64,000 nucleotides of DNA from Cerioporus squamosus. Its lineage: Eukaryota; Basidiomycota; Agaricomycetes; Polyporales; Polyporaceae. The stretch's first letter is position 1, and every line of letters starts with the position of its first letter. Where the stretch lies: NCBI GenBank assembly GCA_022592435.1, contig JABYQS010000156.1, positions 1 to 64,000 of the forward strand. The letters are read 5' to 3'. Below the pieces are notes generated by a model. That model saw only the letters and a list, made by a program, of their open reading frames with translations, was not told the DNA's origin and did not search any database. Shown in pieces: positions 1 through 11,094 of the stretch. Position numbers and translations under genes: made by a program.

Positions 1-1470
1 AGCAAGTAGCTCTTCTCCTTCTCTTGCCAAGCGGACATGATATTATTGTACGGGTTCGCCGCTTCCTTCGTCCGCTCGATGACCTTCGCAATGTACCAGT
101 CGGCGGCCCACGTCCCGAGCTCGATGCATATATCCTCCGCGGTCCGCGCGAAGTCGCGGAGGCCCTTGTGTGTGAACGTATCTTGCTTGTCGATCGCTCT
201 AGATAGCTTTTGGTCCACTCGACGACGGTCATCGCCAGGCTCAAGTTTCGCCAGTCGGGTGCGCAGTGCAATCACGGAAGGGTCGTCCTCGATGTTCATG
301 GTGGCGATGACGGCCTGAAGAGCTTGATAGTTGACTGACGGGATGCCATCCCACTCGTGGATTGGAGACGTGTACAGGACGTGCTTGAATACTGGTCGAT
401 GTACGAACTGAGCCAGCTCGTCTCGGTTGTTGCGTGAGGAACGGATCGTGCTATCCAAGTTCTTCTCCAAATCTCTGAGACACGTTAACGGCATTAGCGA
501 CGCGAATACATGTAACTTAGTGGATGAGCAGAAATTCTGAGAGAAACGCGGAGTAGCGATGCTGACTCTCATGCCGAGGACAGGATTAGACCGCGCACTG
601 CCGTGCCGTTAACCACCCCGCTGCTTCTCCCGTCTGAAGTTACGTGTCCGTCTGACTGAACTCAGTTTGAGTTGAGAGCCAGGAGTATACGGCTCCGCCG
701 GTGGTGTTCACAATGGATCCTGTCGATAGGTGTGCAAGAACTAACCTAAAAGCTGCGTCCACGTTGCTTCCATAAGTAGGGCTCGCAGTGAGGCCGAGAA
801 CCATTGGGCGAACACGGGACGTTGAGTTATTGCCGCGGATCCGAGGGGGCAGGTCGAAATAGTGATGCCTCATTATCATGTTATACGGATGTTTACCGAT
901 CGCATGGTGAGCCTCATCGAACACGAGAAGACCGATGTCAGAGCCCATGTCAACGTAACCCTAGAGGAACAGGCAGGAGCGTCAGTAAGCCATGACGCTA
1001 AGTAGGCTGCCGTACTGACATGATGCAAGGCGTCGAGGAGTACTTGGGGCGTGGTAACCATGATTCGATGAGACGAAAGGATTCGCCGCCAGAGCGACGC
1101 GTCTTTCCACTGATTGGGTTCTGACGAGCCAGACACGAGTCCAACAGGAACAGGTATAGCGCTTTTGATGACTTCACACTGCTGTTCGACGAGGGCGACT
1201 GTCGGAGCGATGAACCAAGAGACCTAACCACCGTGTAAGACAAGAAGGGACCATATGCATGAGGGTCCATACCTTCCGTGGCTCCTGCTCGGCCTCATGT
1301 TTCATCCTAAGCACCGCGATGTGAGTCTTTCCGGACCCCGTATCCAGAGCGATGACGATGTTGCGATGCAAGCTCTCGTCGAGAAGTTCTTGCTGGTAGG
1401 CGCGTGTGTGTATAATGGCCCGCGTCGACGCGTCGATGCCAGTGGAGTCATCTTGCTCAACAGCAGGCAT
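1..1470 (-). CDS. Dicer-like protein, N-terminal helicase part (cut by window edge)
   Basis: Dicer proteins cut double-stranded RNA into small RNAs for gene silencing; this is the N-terminal DExD/H helicase region. Four exons read cleanly: 1470-1273, 1223-1020, 960-746 and 474 to the window edge. Exon 1 carries the Q-motif-like HTRAYQQELL and Walker A LDTGSGKTH; exon 2 has APTVALVEQQ and MVTTPQVLLDAL; exon 3 has the DEAH box (LLVFDEAHHAIGKHPY) and GLTASP; exon 4 starts with the Dicer-like DLEKNLDSTI stretch. Two introns are 49 and 59 nt, but the third is 271 nt. The start at 1470 is the first ATG before the Q-motif; a further upstream exon cannot be excluded. The second helicase lobe, PAZ and RNase III domains lie outside the window. 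Family call is strong; whether the whole gene is intact is unknown. Confidence 0.9.
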
Positions 1471-2060
1471 AGTAGTAGCAGTGGCGCAGGGATAGTGTGG
1501 TGGTAGGATGTCAGGAAGATCTTATGTCGTCTAATCCGCATAAAATGAGCAGGAGAACAACGCCGAGTGGCACAACGACGCACCTCAAACCGACTTGGCC
1601 ACCAACAAAGTTTGCAACGCCTCTCCTTGTTGCGTCTTTAGAACTGGGTACTGTCAAGGATGGGTACAGAAGCATCCGCCACAATTCTCACTCCAGTTCT
1701 TATGGGCGACGGTAGGCGACGGTGGATGCTGCGAGTGGAATACATACTTACCGCAGCTACATGTCTGGATCAGATAGCCGGCCAGGGGGAAAATATGAAC
1801 ATCGGTGGTATTCACGGTGCCCTTCGTAGCAATCAGCTGACGACGACGCAGGAGATGAGGTCGACACGCGGGGGAAACGTTGCATGCCGCCGCGGACATG
1901 GTCCAAGTCGCGATGGGTAGAGGGAGAGCTGCAAGCGTCTCGGCTATGGGCGCGCGAATTTGGTGAGCTCGCCGTCGGACGCGCTCGCGACCTTCACACT
2001 TACGACGACGACGACGACCGACACCCAGCAGCGCGGAGGCCTCTGGGGCATCCTAGACAC
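1471..2060. other. Intergenic region between divergent Dicer-like and K+ channel genes
   Basis: About 590 bases between two divergently transcribed genes, so it should hold both promoters. The channel frame stays open upstream to 1884 with an acidic and arginine-rich stretch, so a longer channel N-terminus is possible. I recognise no other element. Confidence 0.5.
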
Positions 2061-3789
2061 ATGTCTCGACCCATACCTCTCTCCAGGATTTCCACGACAT
2101 CCGCCTCGTCTCCATTCGTCGCGTCCCACGCTAGTCCTGAAGAGCCGGAGTACCAGGATGAACTCGCGTACGACAACGAGAACGGAGCAACACGGGTCCC
2201 CCCTTCCTGGCAGAAGGATGTGTATATGCTGTTGGAACAGCCAACATCGTCGCAGGCCGCATTCCTGGTGCACTTCTTCACGACATTTCTGATTGTCTTC
2301 TCCGCTGTCGTGACTGTCCTTGAGACTGTGCCTGCGTTCCATTCGATATCTGGTAGCGTCTGGTTCGGCTTGGAGACAACTCTAGTGGTGCTCTTCACCA
2401 TAGAATACATCGGGCGGTGTGTCGCACATGGGACTTCATGGAAGAGGTTCTTCAAATGGGTCGTATGTGAGTAGGTGTGACTTCCTCCTCTAACCGAAGC
2501 ACTCATTCCTCGCAGCGTTCTTCGGAGTCATAGACTTATTGGGTATACTGCCGTATTATATTGAGATCGCTCTGCAGCAAGACACAGTGAGTAACTTCGC
2601 TACGATACCACGTATATTTGATACCAATTATCTTCAGTCAACTCTGTTCAGGTTCACCATCCTGCGTACTTTTAGGCTACTACGTGTATTCCGACCATTC
2701 CGCTATAATAACACTATACTTCTGCATGTTCCCGCCACTTTCTTTCGCAATACGCCGCCGCTAACACCGCTTGTAGCACTATTGAGGTTATGTACCTCTC
2801 GTTCCGACGCTCCCAACACGCTCTCTTGGCGCTATCATTCTTCGTAGTGATGGTCCTTGTCGTGTTCAGCACTCTACTGTGAGTGCTAGTCTACACCCTT
2901 CCCGTGTGGCGGTTCACAGTTGCTCTAGTTACTTCGCCGAGAGGGGAACTTGGGATGAGACACTTGGCGTGTTCCTCAACTCAGATGGGGACCCTAGTCA
3001 GTTCGCAGTACGTCCCACCATCCGCAGCCTCTGCGCGCTTCGCTCACGTATACGTAGTCTATTCCCGCAGCAGGGTGGTGAGCATCCCGTTCCTAGTAAC
3101 AACGTTGACAGTTTGCTCACCCGCCCGCCGCCATCGTAGGTTTGTTCTAGTCAGTGAGTGTTCGCATTCAGTACTCCCCGCCTGCTTGGTCTCATGACGT
3201 TGCGGTAGCTATCACGACCGTAGGATATGGCGAGATCACGCCACGGTCCTTTCTTGGGCGACTGATCACCCTTCCTCTCCTGGTATTCGGCCTGCTCCTT
3301 ATCGCACTCCCGACCTTTGTGCTCGGGAGAGAGTTCAGCATCGTCTGGGAGTTCATGGAGGAAGCACAGGTGCGCCCGCTTTGCCCCCTCCGAAACTCTC
3401 CTGCACATGTGCTCACCGATCCTTTCCCGCCACAGAAAACGCGTGACGTCGACGAGGACATCGACCCCTTCAACGATCCTACCGCGTCCCCGCTCCTCAG
3501 CAGTCGGCGCACGCGTGACATCGCCTCGTCCACCAACCTCTGGCGCACCGCCCCCGAGGAACTAACACGGCCGCGCCCAAACAGGGTCGCAAGTACCAGC
3601 AGCACCCACCCACATATCCCGGCGCAAACGGAGGCTGAGCTCACGGCACAAATCACGGAGCTCCGTGCCAAGGTCGAGATGCAGGAGGAGATGCTGCGGC
3701 GGATTATGTATGCCGTCGAAGCCCGCTCGTATTCTGCGCGTGCCGAAGGTGTGGGCAGCCCGAGTCAGGAGGGGAGTCGGACCAGGTAA
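2061..3789 (+). CDS. Voltage-gated potassium channel (six-helix Kv type)
   Basis: A plasma-membrane or organellar K+ channel subunit with all six helices in order: S1 (FLVHFFTTFLIVFSAVVTVL), S2 ending EYIGRC, S3 (FFGVIDLLGILPYYIEI), S4 voltage sensor with arginines every third residue (RFTILRTFRLLRVFRPFR), S5 (HALLALSFFVVMVLVVFS), a pore loop with the filter TTVGYGE, and S6 (LPLLVFGLLLIALPTFVLG). The C-terminus holds a short predicted coiled coil (AELTAQITELRAKVEMQEEM) that may serve tetramer assembly. Several short introns interrupt it; the one after the S4 exon appears to be GC-AG, since TILL joins TIEVMYL only through a GCATGT donor. The junction inside the pore loop does not close in frame with any canonical splice pair I could find, so that exon edge is uncertain. 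The start is set at 2061; 1884 is the alternative. Confidence 0.85.
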
Positions 3790-4277
3790 CACGAGGCTAT
3801 TGCGCCATGGACCGTTGGGCGTCCTAGTGCATGGCTTTCGTGGTCATGGGTATCGAGCGTTGTATTGTGTGTATCGGATCCAATCGGTGTTGCTTCCCGC
3901 AGCGTTAAACGTGGTGAACTGAGGCAGATTGACTCGCGATATAGTGAGGCAATGTGCGTGCAGTTGGCCTCGTGCAGCTTCCTTTGGAGCTTCGCACTGT
4001 GCTGCGGGCCTGCGGCAGCAGTTCAGTGGGCATCGTTTGGCCCTTCTATCCCCGTATCGGAGCGCCTGACTGTCTTCAATCGCAGGGCTGCCACGACGGT
4101 CCGAAGGCAAGGAGACTCGGTGGGAGACTAATCAGGCTCATTCGTCCACTACGAGGGAAGTGAGATGCATGGCTCATCCGATACCAGACCATCGGCACAT
4201 CGCATGACGTACGGTCGTTCGAGTATTATCGTTACAGTGGTTCTGTGGCGTTGCGCCGTGGTCCTTGCACCCTGTAG
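3790..4277. other. Intergenic, convergent 3' ends of K+ channel and P450-1
   Basis: The two flanking genes converge here, so only terminators and 3' UTRs are expected. Small open frames show no recognisable coding signature. Confidence 0.5.
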
Positions 4278-6414
4278 CTATGACTCGTCGCGCTCGTCAT
4301 GATTTATCAGAGACTCTGCTTGAGCGGATCGAGGTTTGATCGTGCAACGACAGTCCTCCGGGTATCTGTCAACACGGGTGCGTTCAGCTAAAATCCGGCG
4401 AAGGAGACAGCTGAGAAGAGGGGCACCACTTACGAGAGAATGCCATCCTTCATCTTCGGCTCAACGTGGATGACCTCTTTGCGCTCGTCGAGCGGCGGGC
4501 CGATGTCAAAGACGTGCAGTACACGTGCTATGTTAATGAACAGAGCGGCTTCAGCGAAGTACCTCCCTGGGCAGATTCTGCATAAGCCCGAGCGACGGCG
4601 TGAGCAAACGTCTCGCTTCGTCGGATGAGAAGAGAAAGAGAGCCCCCTGACCTCCTTCCAAAGCCAAACGCCGCGGTGCCGGGGTCCCTGACATCGGAAT
4701 TGAGCTTGCCATCCTTGAGAAAACGCTCCGGAAGGAAGCGCTCCGGCTCAGGGTAGGCTTCTGGGTCATGCAGGACCGCCCTGTCCACATAACGAACACG
4801 TCAAGAGATATCGGGGAAGACGTGCAAAAATAGCAGACCCACCATACATTCGCAAAGACGACCGTTCCTGCAGGGATGAAGTAGCCCTCGTACTCGTCGT
4901 CCTCAGTCACGGCATGTGGGATGCCCATGGGCGCCGCGTTCTGCCACCGGAGGCACTCCTTGATGATGGCCTCGATGTAGGGGCAGTCATCCCTGTCCGA
5001 GTGGTCTGGGAGGCGATTCGGACCCACGACCGCGTGCAGCTCCGCTTGCGCCTTCGCCCGCACATCGGGATGGAGTGACATAGCGAGGAAGAACGTCTGG
5101 AACGTCGAGATGGTCTACTCAAATGGGTCGCCAACGTCAGAAAGGCTCATTCTCCCGCGACGCTCCTCGCTCACTAACCGTATCGGCTCCGCCTACGGCG
5201 CATGTGGACATCAGCCCATGCGAGACCGTGACGCACAGAAGGATAATGCGTACCTGCATAGGCTATTGCTGCTACGTTCTTAGCAATTTGCTCTTCGTCG
5301 GAAACCGGCGGGTCGTCCGATTGGATGAAGTCCGTGAGGATGCTGTTCACGACTGACGGTGGCGGGGTGCCGCCATTCTGTCGGTTGCCTGCCTCAGCAC
5401 ATCATCAGTATACTTGCGGGGCAGGACCTACTATGTTGGCTCTCGCCTGCGCGAACGGCAGGTCGACCATTGCATGCGAAGCGTCGCGCCATCTCTTTAG
5501 CCTTTTCTGGAAGCCTGCGCCGGGAAGCCAGGCAGGAACATGGCGGAGGAAGGGAAGGTATTCGACGAGGAAGGCACCAGGCGTCAGGCCCTCCGCGACG
5601 CCTTCCATGGCCACCTCGATGATCTCGATAAGTGTGTCTCCACGCTCGGCAATGTCGATCCCATACACGACCTTGAGGATACTGGTAGCGAACGTGCTGC
5701 AATTCCGGCTGCGTGTCAGCGAGAGAACTCGCGAGAATCAATGTTTGACACCTGACGTACTGGCGTGTGTGCTCCTCGAGCCGCTCAGGGCTGGTCAGCA
5801 GTTTGCCCAAGAAGACGCGGGAAACGTCCCGCTGGACCGCGTTGTACCTGGAGATTACCCCAGGGTGAAAGTGTTGCCAGAACAATCGTCTGTGGCGACG
5901 CCAGTACTGGCCGTAAGGCATGAAGCCGAAGTCAAACTCCCAGCCGATCCTGTCAAGCATAGTGAAGCATGAGCCATTGCATGGTGGTGCCACATAGACG
6001 TCGCGAATACGTACAAATTGAACATCGGCGATTGAGGTCGGTCTGAGTAGTTCGCGGACCTTTTCTCGAGGAGCTCAAAGACGACCTTGGCACTCCCCAG
6101 GATCATCAGGGACTGCCCGAGCATCCTGAAGAACAGAATATCGCCTGGATGCGCGAAGCACTCAGCAAGCACGTCGAAGGTCTATAGAGGTTTCACATAC
6201 CGTATCTAGCGGACAAATCCTGATAGGCTTCCCATGGAGTTGACTGTGGTATGTCGAGCAGATTTCCGACGATGGGGAGGGGCTGAGGGCCTGGGGGAAG
6301 CGGTCTTCCCCTGGAACGCGCCCTCCAGCTGACCCGGGCGTGGACGTAGCCGATTACGAGGACTGCAACACCACAGAGGGCCGCAGCCAGAGTTGAAGTG
6401 GGTGACAGGGTCAT
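4278..6414 (-). CDS. P450-1, membrane-anchored cytochrome P450 monooxygenase
   Basis: A class II ER-anchored heme monooxygenase; substrate unknown. An N-terminal anchor (LAAALCGVAVLVIGYVHA) is followed by the hinge RSRGRPLPPGPQPLP. Further landmarks are FGFMPYGQYWRRHRRLFWQ (C-helix), a 14-nt microexon at 5179-5192 encoding the G-G-A-D-T I-helix motif, KECLRW (ExxR), LPERFLKDG (PERF) and the heme loop FGFGRR/ICPGRYFA, which is split by an intron. It ends with YPEDCRCTIKPRSAQAE and stops at 4278. The start at 6414 puts the anchor at the N-terminus; an ATG 33 nt upstream is also in frame. It is the only P450 of the left block on the minus strand and is divergent in sequence from the tandem genes. 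The protein resembles basidiomycete P450s often annotated as O-methylsterigmatocystin oxidoreductase-like; no CYP number is assigned. Confidence 0.9.
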
Positions 6415-8514
6415 GACGCATGGGTACTCTGAGCTCAGCCCGCGCAACGTCCCGTTCTTATCATTGCCCGGCGAGACGCCTTAGGTTGAACGCTCGGTAC
6501 AGTGTACACACAACCCGAGCAACGTGCCACGTAGACCCTGTAGATAGTATTGAGCTCATTTTCGTTCAAAACTCCGCTTAGAGGAGCACAGTTTCGACTC
6601 ACATGTAAGTCAGGGGAGGGAAGTGCAATAGCTTATTTGAGAGCAACTCCCAACAGTGGGAGCCCAATCCCAACCGACGGCATCCTACCATACCTCGGGA
6701 GCGTAGGTACTGCACAACTCTCGGGTGAACGACAACCCGAAGGGCGCAGCAGAGGCCGTGACGACGCGAAGAGTCTATAGGATGGTGGGTTAAGTTCTGC
6801 AGTACCAGCAGCTGACCATTCTCTGATACGTTGCGAGAAGACGAGGAAATCTCGGAACCGACAATTTGGGACCAAATTCTGGTCTGTAGAGAACCAGACC
6901 GAACGGGAAACGCGCTGGATGATAGCACGCGGCGGATACAGTGCGGTCCTATGGGATCGAATCAGTGAATTCCACGATGAAGACGGCATTTGGAGCTGAC
7001 AGTGAGATGGTGACTTCATACCGAGATGCTCAGGCTATGGAGCCTACATGGTGTGAATGAGTCGGTCTTGCGAACAGAACAATTGATGCTGCGTCTTGGG
7101 AGGTGGAGATCCTCAGGCACCTAGCGCTCGAATCGATGAGAGGCTGTCGATCCACTGCGATGGCGAAGCGGATGATAGAGATGCTCTGTGCGAGCGACAA
7201 GTACCAGCATGAATCGATTTCGAGCGGACGCATAGGGTCTATGGTCACTATTGGAGGTTGCATGGATTGTAGCAGTTTTCATGGCTCCCAAGACTCGGAA
7301 GTGCAGGGGTTCCTTCATTGAATCCAAATCATCATCTTCATGTGAGGGCTGATAGAAAATCCGGGTCAATGCTGGTAGTGTATACAGCGTGATATAAGGC
7401 CACTGGTCATTCACCGTGCATCCCGGAAACGGTACGTACGTGACGAACTAGAATATGGCCAGCAGAGGTCGCAAGGTCTGGCATTTGACCGCTGCAATAG
7501 GATCAATAGTCGCAAACTGTCGAACCCGTATACCTGCACGCACATGAATTGGAAGTTCAACGGTAAATTGCAAGGCCAAGCGTGGCTCGGCGCATGAGCT
7601 CGTCAGTAGTGGTAGTACGGGACAGGAGGCTGAGCAGGGCGCCTACACATGAACTTGACGCTTCTGCAACCGCCATCTTCCGGTCCACAACTTTCCTCTC
7701 GAGTCTGCGCAGGTCTGCGCCCGCTAAATTGCTACGCTGGGTCCTTGCACGGCTCACGCTTCACAAAACATGCTACTCTGGCTTTGCACTCTTGGTACCA
7801 CAAAAATCCAGCGCCACGTAGCTGCAATTTCAACCGTCAGCGTGCCAGCACGAGTCGGAAGACTGCTACAACCATGTCTTTCGACCTAACTAGAAGATAC
7901 CCGAGCTCGGGCGGGTAAACGCAGCACTCCAAACTATAGTCGATGGTGTGAGTGCGTATTATGCTGCAGTACAGCGTGGAATGGCTCATGCAAGTCCTGA
8001 CAGCGTAGCGTGTCACGGTGGGCTAGCGCTGTCGATGCCCAACGCTGACGCTTGGCCGCAACGCAACCGCAGCGACGAGAGAGCAGATAATCCGATGATC
8101 GCCACGCGTACATGCTACCAGGGCCAGCCTGTTTGACGTGTGCAATCGCTCAGTCTGACCGGTGCAGGGTGAGCTCTCCGCAGACAACTCGGTCTCACGC
8201 CAGCAGCGTTGACGGCCTCATTAGTGATCACAAGCTGGAATCTGCTCTGCGAAGCGTTCGCTATGGCGTTTATCCCCTGATGGGGCTTGCCGCAGAAGCT
8301 TCTCAGAAGCACATCTCACTCGCTGCTCAACAATGCACGACCCATTTACAGCAATCCTGCTCAGGCCCTCCGACCGATCGCTGGCGCTCGGGAGTCCGTG
8401 TGGGTGAGTTACCGGGACTCTCGGGAAGTGACGCCGTTCTGCTTTCGACCGATGGTGTATATGAAGCACGGTAGCGGACCCATTCGCACACTTCTCTGAC
8501 GAACCCGCAACTCC
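6415..8514. other. 2.1-kb intergenic region between divergent P450-1 and P450-2
   Basis: No supported gene. It must carry both promoters of a head-to-head P450 pair. Near its right end it holds the conserved upstream block shared with other P450 genes (8188-8233) and a TATA-like GTATATGA at about 8457. Open frames of up to about 130 codons (for example 6633-7019, minus) have no recognisable features. Confidence 0.5.
8188..8233 (+). promoter_or_regulatory. Conserved upstream block, P450-2 copy
   Basis: Starts CTCGGTCTCACGCCAGCAGC and ends GTGATCACAAGC, about 327 bases before the P450-2 ATG. Close relatives sit at similar distances upstream of P450-3, P450-4 and P450-6. It could be a regulatory site kept after duplication or simply residual similarity of duplicated flanks. 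Confidence 0.5.
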
Positions 8515-10619
8515 ATGGGATCCGTCATGGAAGCTTCAGCCATGCCTAGTTGGTCTCTAGCTCTCGCCATTCTCGTCTTCTCATACGCGCTTTCTCTCGC
8601 AAAGTGGCATCGCCGTAGTCGCGGACTTCCACTGCCGCCGGGACCCAAGTCATGGCCGCTTGTCGGAAATCTATCCCATATGCGCAAGTCGGAGCCTTGG
8701 AAGTCGCATCACGAATTATATCAGAAGTACAGTGAGCAGATTGAATGCCTAGTATTGGCGAGAGTCCGTCCTGCTCACTGTCGTGATCTAGGCGAGCTCA
8801 CATACCTGCCTCTGATGGGCCAGTCCATTGTGATCCTCGGTAGCGCTAGAGTACTGTCCGAGCTCCTGGACAAACGCTCTGCGATCACTTCAGACAAGCT
8901 ACAATCTGTCCTCATTACCCTGTACGTGTACCCAAGCTCACCCGTGTCTTCGCAATACTGATGAAGTCCCTAGCACCGGTCAAACTGGCAACTTCTCCCT
9001 GATGCCCTACGCTCCATGGTGGCGACGTCATCGGCGTGCATTTTGGCAGTTCTTCTTCCCAGCAGCATCCGAGCGATATCGATCGATTCAGTGCAGGTCA
9101 ACACAAGTCTTCCTTCGGAAACTCCTCGACGACCCGGATAACCTCGTGGAACACATCCGCTAGTGAGCACTGTCCCCCACGTCGTCTCCTGTTGCTCCAA
9201 CTGAGGAGGCGCTTCACAGTTCCTTCACATCTGCCATAGTCAAGATTCTCTATGGCCTCGACGTCGCAGAGAAGAACGATAAGTATATAGCGATGATGGA
9301 GAAGAACCTCGAAGCGGGAGAAGCGTTCATCCCTGGCACGTACTACGTCGAGTTCCTCCCCTTCCTCCAATATATACCGGCATGGGTGCCTGGGGCAGGA
9401 TTCCAGAAGGACTTTGCTGCTTGGCGTTATGCGGCAGAATGGGTCAAGAACGTCATGGTCGAGAAAACGAAGGAGGGAATGGTGCGTCACACCCTTATAT
9501 GCGCAGACTGACCTGGCAGTTGATCTTCGAGCGTACTTCAGGCGGATGGTCGGACGTCCCAGTCCGTTGTGGCGCAGCTAGTAGGAAGAATAAACCAGGA
9601 AGATGGAGATTCACTTACCGCTTCGGAAGAACTCGAAGTCGCGAAGGGCGTTGCTTTAACAGCGTATGAAGGTGCGCTCACCCTTCGTCTCTCGGCTAAA
9701 CAAAGCTTATGGTTTCTCCTCATCACGCAGGCGGAGCAGATACTGTAGGGTCCCCTCGATGCTTCATTGCAACACTAATATTGACTGAGTCACGCTCGAT
9801 ATAGACCTATTCCACGATACAGACATTGTTCGTCGCCATGGCACTTTACCCTGAAGTGCAGAAGAGAGCGCAGGCTGAACTCGACGCTATCGTTGGTCCC
9901 GACCGTCTACCGGACCACAGCGATCGACTCGATCTCCCGTACATCAACGCGATTGTCAAGGAAGCGTTACGATGGGCTCCGGCGTTGCCGTTCAGCATCC
10001 CTCATCGCTCCATTGAGGATATGGAGTACAACGGGTACTTTATCCCAGCTGGGTCCGTCTTGATTCCGAACACTTGGTAAGTCACGCGCATCGAGGTCCT
10101 CACCGTAGCTCCTGCTTATGATCCTGCACAGGGCTTGCCTGCACGATCCGGAGACTTACCCAGAGCCTGAACGCTTCATGCCCGAACGGTTCCTCAAGGA
10201 TGGAAAGCTCGATCCGGACGTCTGTGATCCCGCTCGCTTTGCGTTTGGCTATGGGCGGAGGTGAGCCTCTCTATCACCTCGTCGCACTATGATTCGCGAG
10301 CGTTCGTCAATTGACCGGGTACCAGAGTCTGTCCGGGCAGGTACTTTGCGGATGCGTCCCTCTTCATCAATATTGCGATGCTCCTGCACGTCTTCAACAT
10401 AACGCCGCCGCTCGACAAGGACGGGAATGCGTTGCCTGTCAAGCTGAAGATGAGCGACAGTCTTGTCTCGTACGTACATTACGCTCTCGTAGGCGTACTC
10501 GCGCGGTCTGATTGAGCGTTTGCAGTTATCCCAAGGACTGTCGCTGCACGATCAAACCGCGCTCCGAACGGGCTCGCCAGTTGATCCTCACCAGTGCTTT
10601 TACAGACACTCAGGCATGA
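8515..10619 (+). CDS. P450-2, cytochrome P450 (first gene of the tandem array)
   Basis: About 510 residues in ten exons. The N-terminus MGSVMEASAMPSWSLALAIL begins the membrane anchor, followed by RSRGLPLPPGPKSWPLVGN. Motifs in order: WWRRHRRAFWQFFFPAASE (C-helix), I-helix GGADT encoded by the microexon 9731-9744, KEALRWAPALPFSIPHR (ExxR), MPERFLKDG, the heme loop FGYGRR/VCPGRYFADA split by an intron, and a C-terminal YPKDCRCTIKPRSERARQ tail that ends at the TGA 10617-10619. Introns are short and sit at the same places as in P450-3, -4 and -6. All exons read open, so the gene looks functional. The start was chosen because the same M-G-x-V-x-E-A context opens P450-3 and P450-4. Substrate cannot be inferred. 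Confidence 0.92.
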
Positions 10620-11094
10620 TTGTACAGTAGGTCTGAGTCATGGGGGCAATTCACATATCGGAGTTCACTGTCAGCCTGTTACCATTAGTCGCTGCGCCTG
10701 TCTTGGGCAGCCCTTCCGGTCGGTCAGAAGCAAGTTCTCGGCCGCCTCTTCGGTCTCACGATCAGCAGCGTCAATGTCCTCAATGGCGATTCGTGGTGCG
10801 GAAGAGTCCGCCAAGACACAGATCTCCCCGATACACCGATAAAGTCACGGTCCGCTGCTGCACTTCACTTGGAGCTCCGCTCGACAATGCACGAGTGCAG
10901 CACGACCCACCTCAGTAGCATTGTCCAAGCACCGATTGATCGCTAACGCCTCGGGCTTCCAACTGCGTGAGTACGCTCCGATACCATCGGAATGCTCGTG
11001 CCTCTTGCCGCTCGAGCATGGGGATATATGAGCGTCGCACGGAGATCCTCATACGAAACTCATCCACGCGATTGTCTGTAAATCTCACATCTCG
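10620..11094. other. Spacer between P450-2 and P450-3
   Basis: Contains the P450-3 copy of the conserved upstream block and a TATA-like GATATATGAG at about 11021. No gene seen. Confidence 0.5.
10749..10795 (+). promoter_or_regulatory. Conserved upstream block, P450-3 copy
   Basis: Begins TTCGGTCTCACGATCAGCAG and continues to GGCGATTCGTGG, about 346 bases before the P450-3 ATG. It is the most diverged of the four copies: the right-hand GATCACA half is degraded to GATTCGT. Confidence 0.4.

Noticed and set aside
7557..7918. Short frames in the P450-1/P450-2 spacer as a small gene
   Set aside because: Frames on both strands are similarly open and show no domain, start context or exon pattern.
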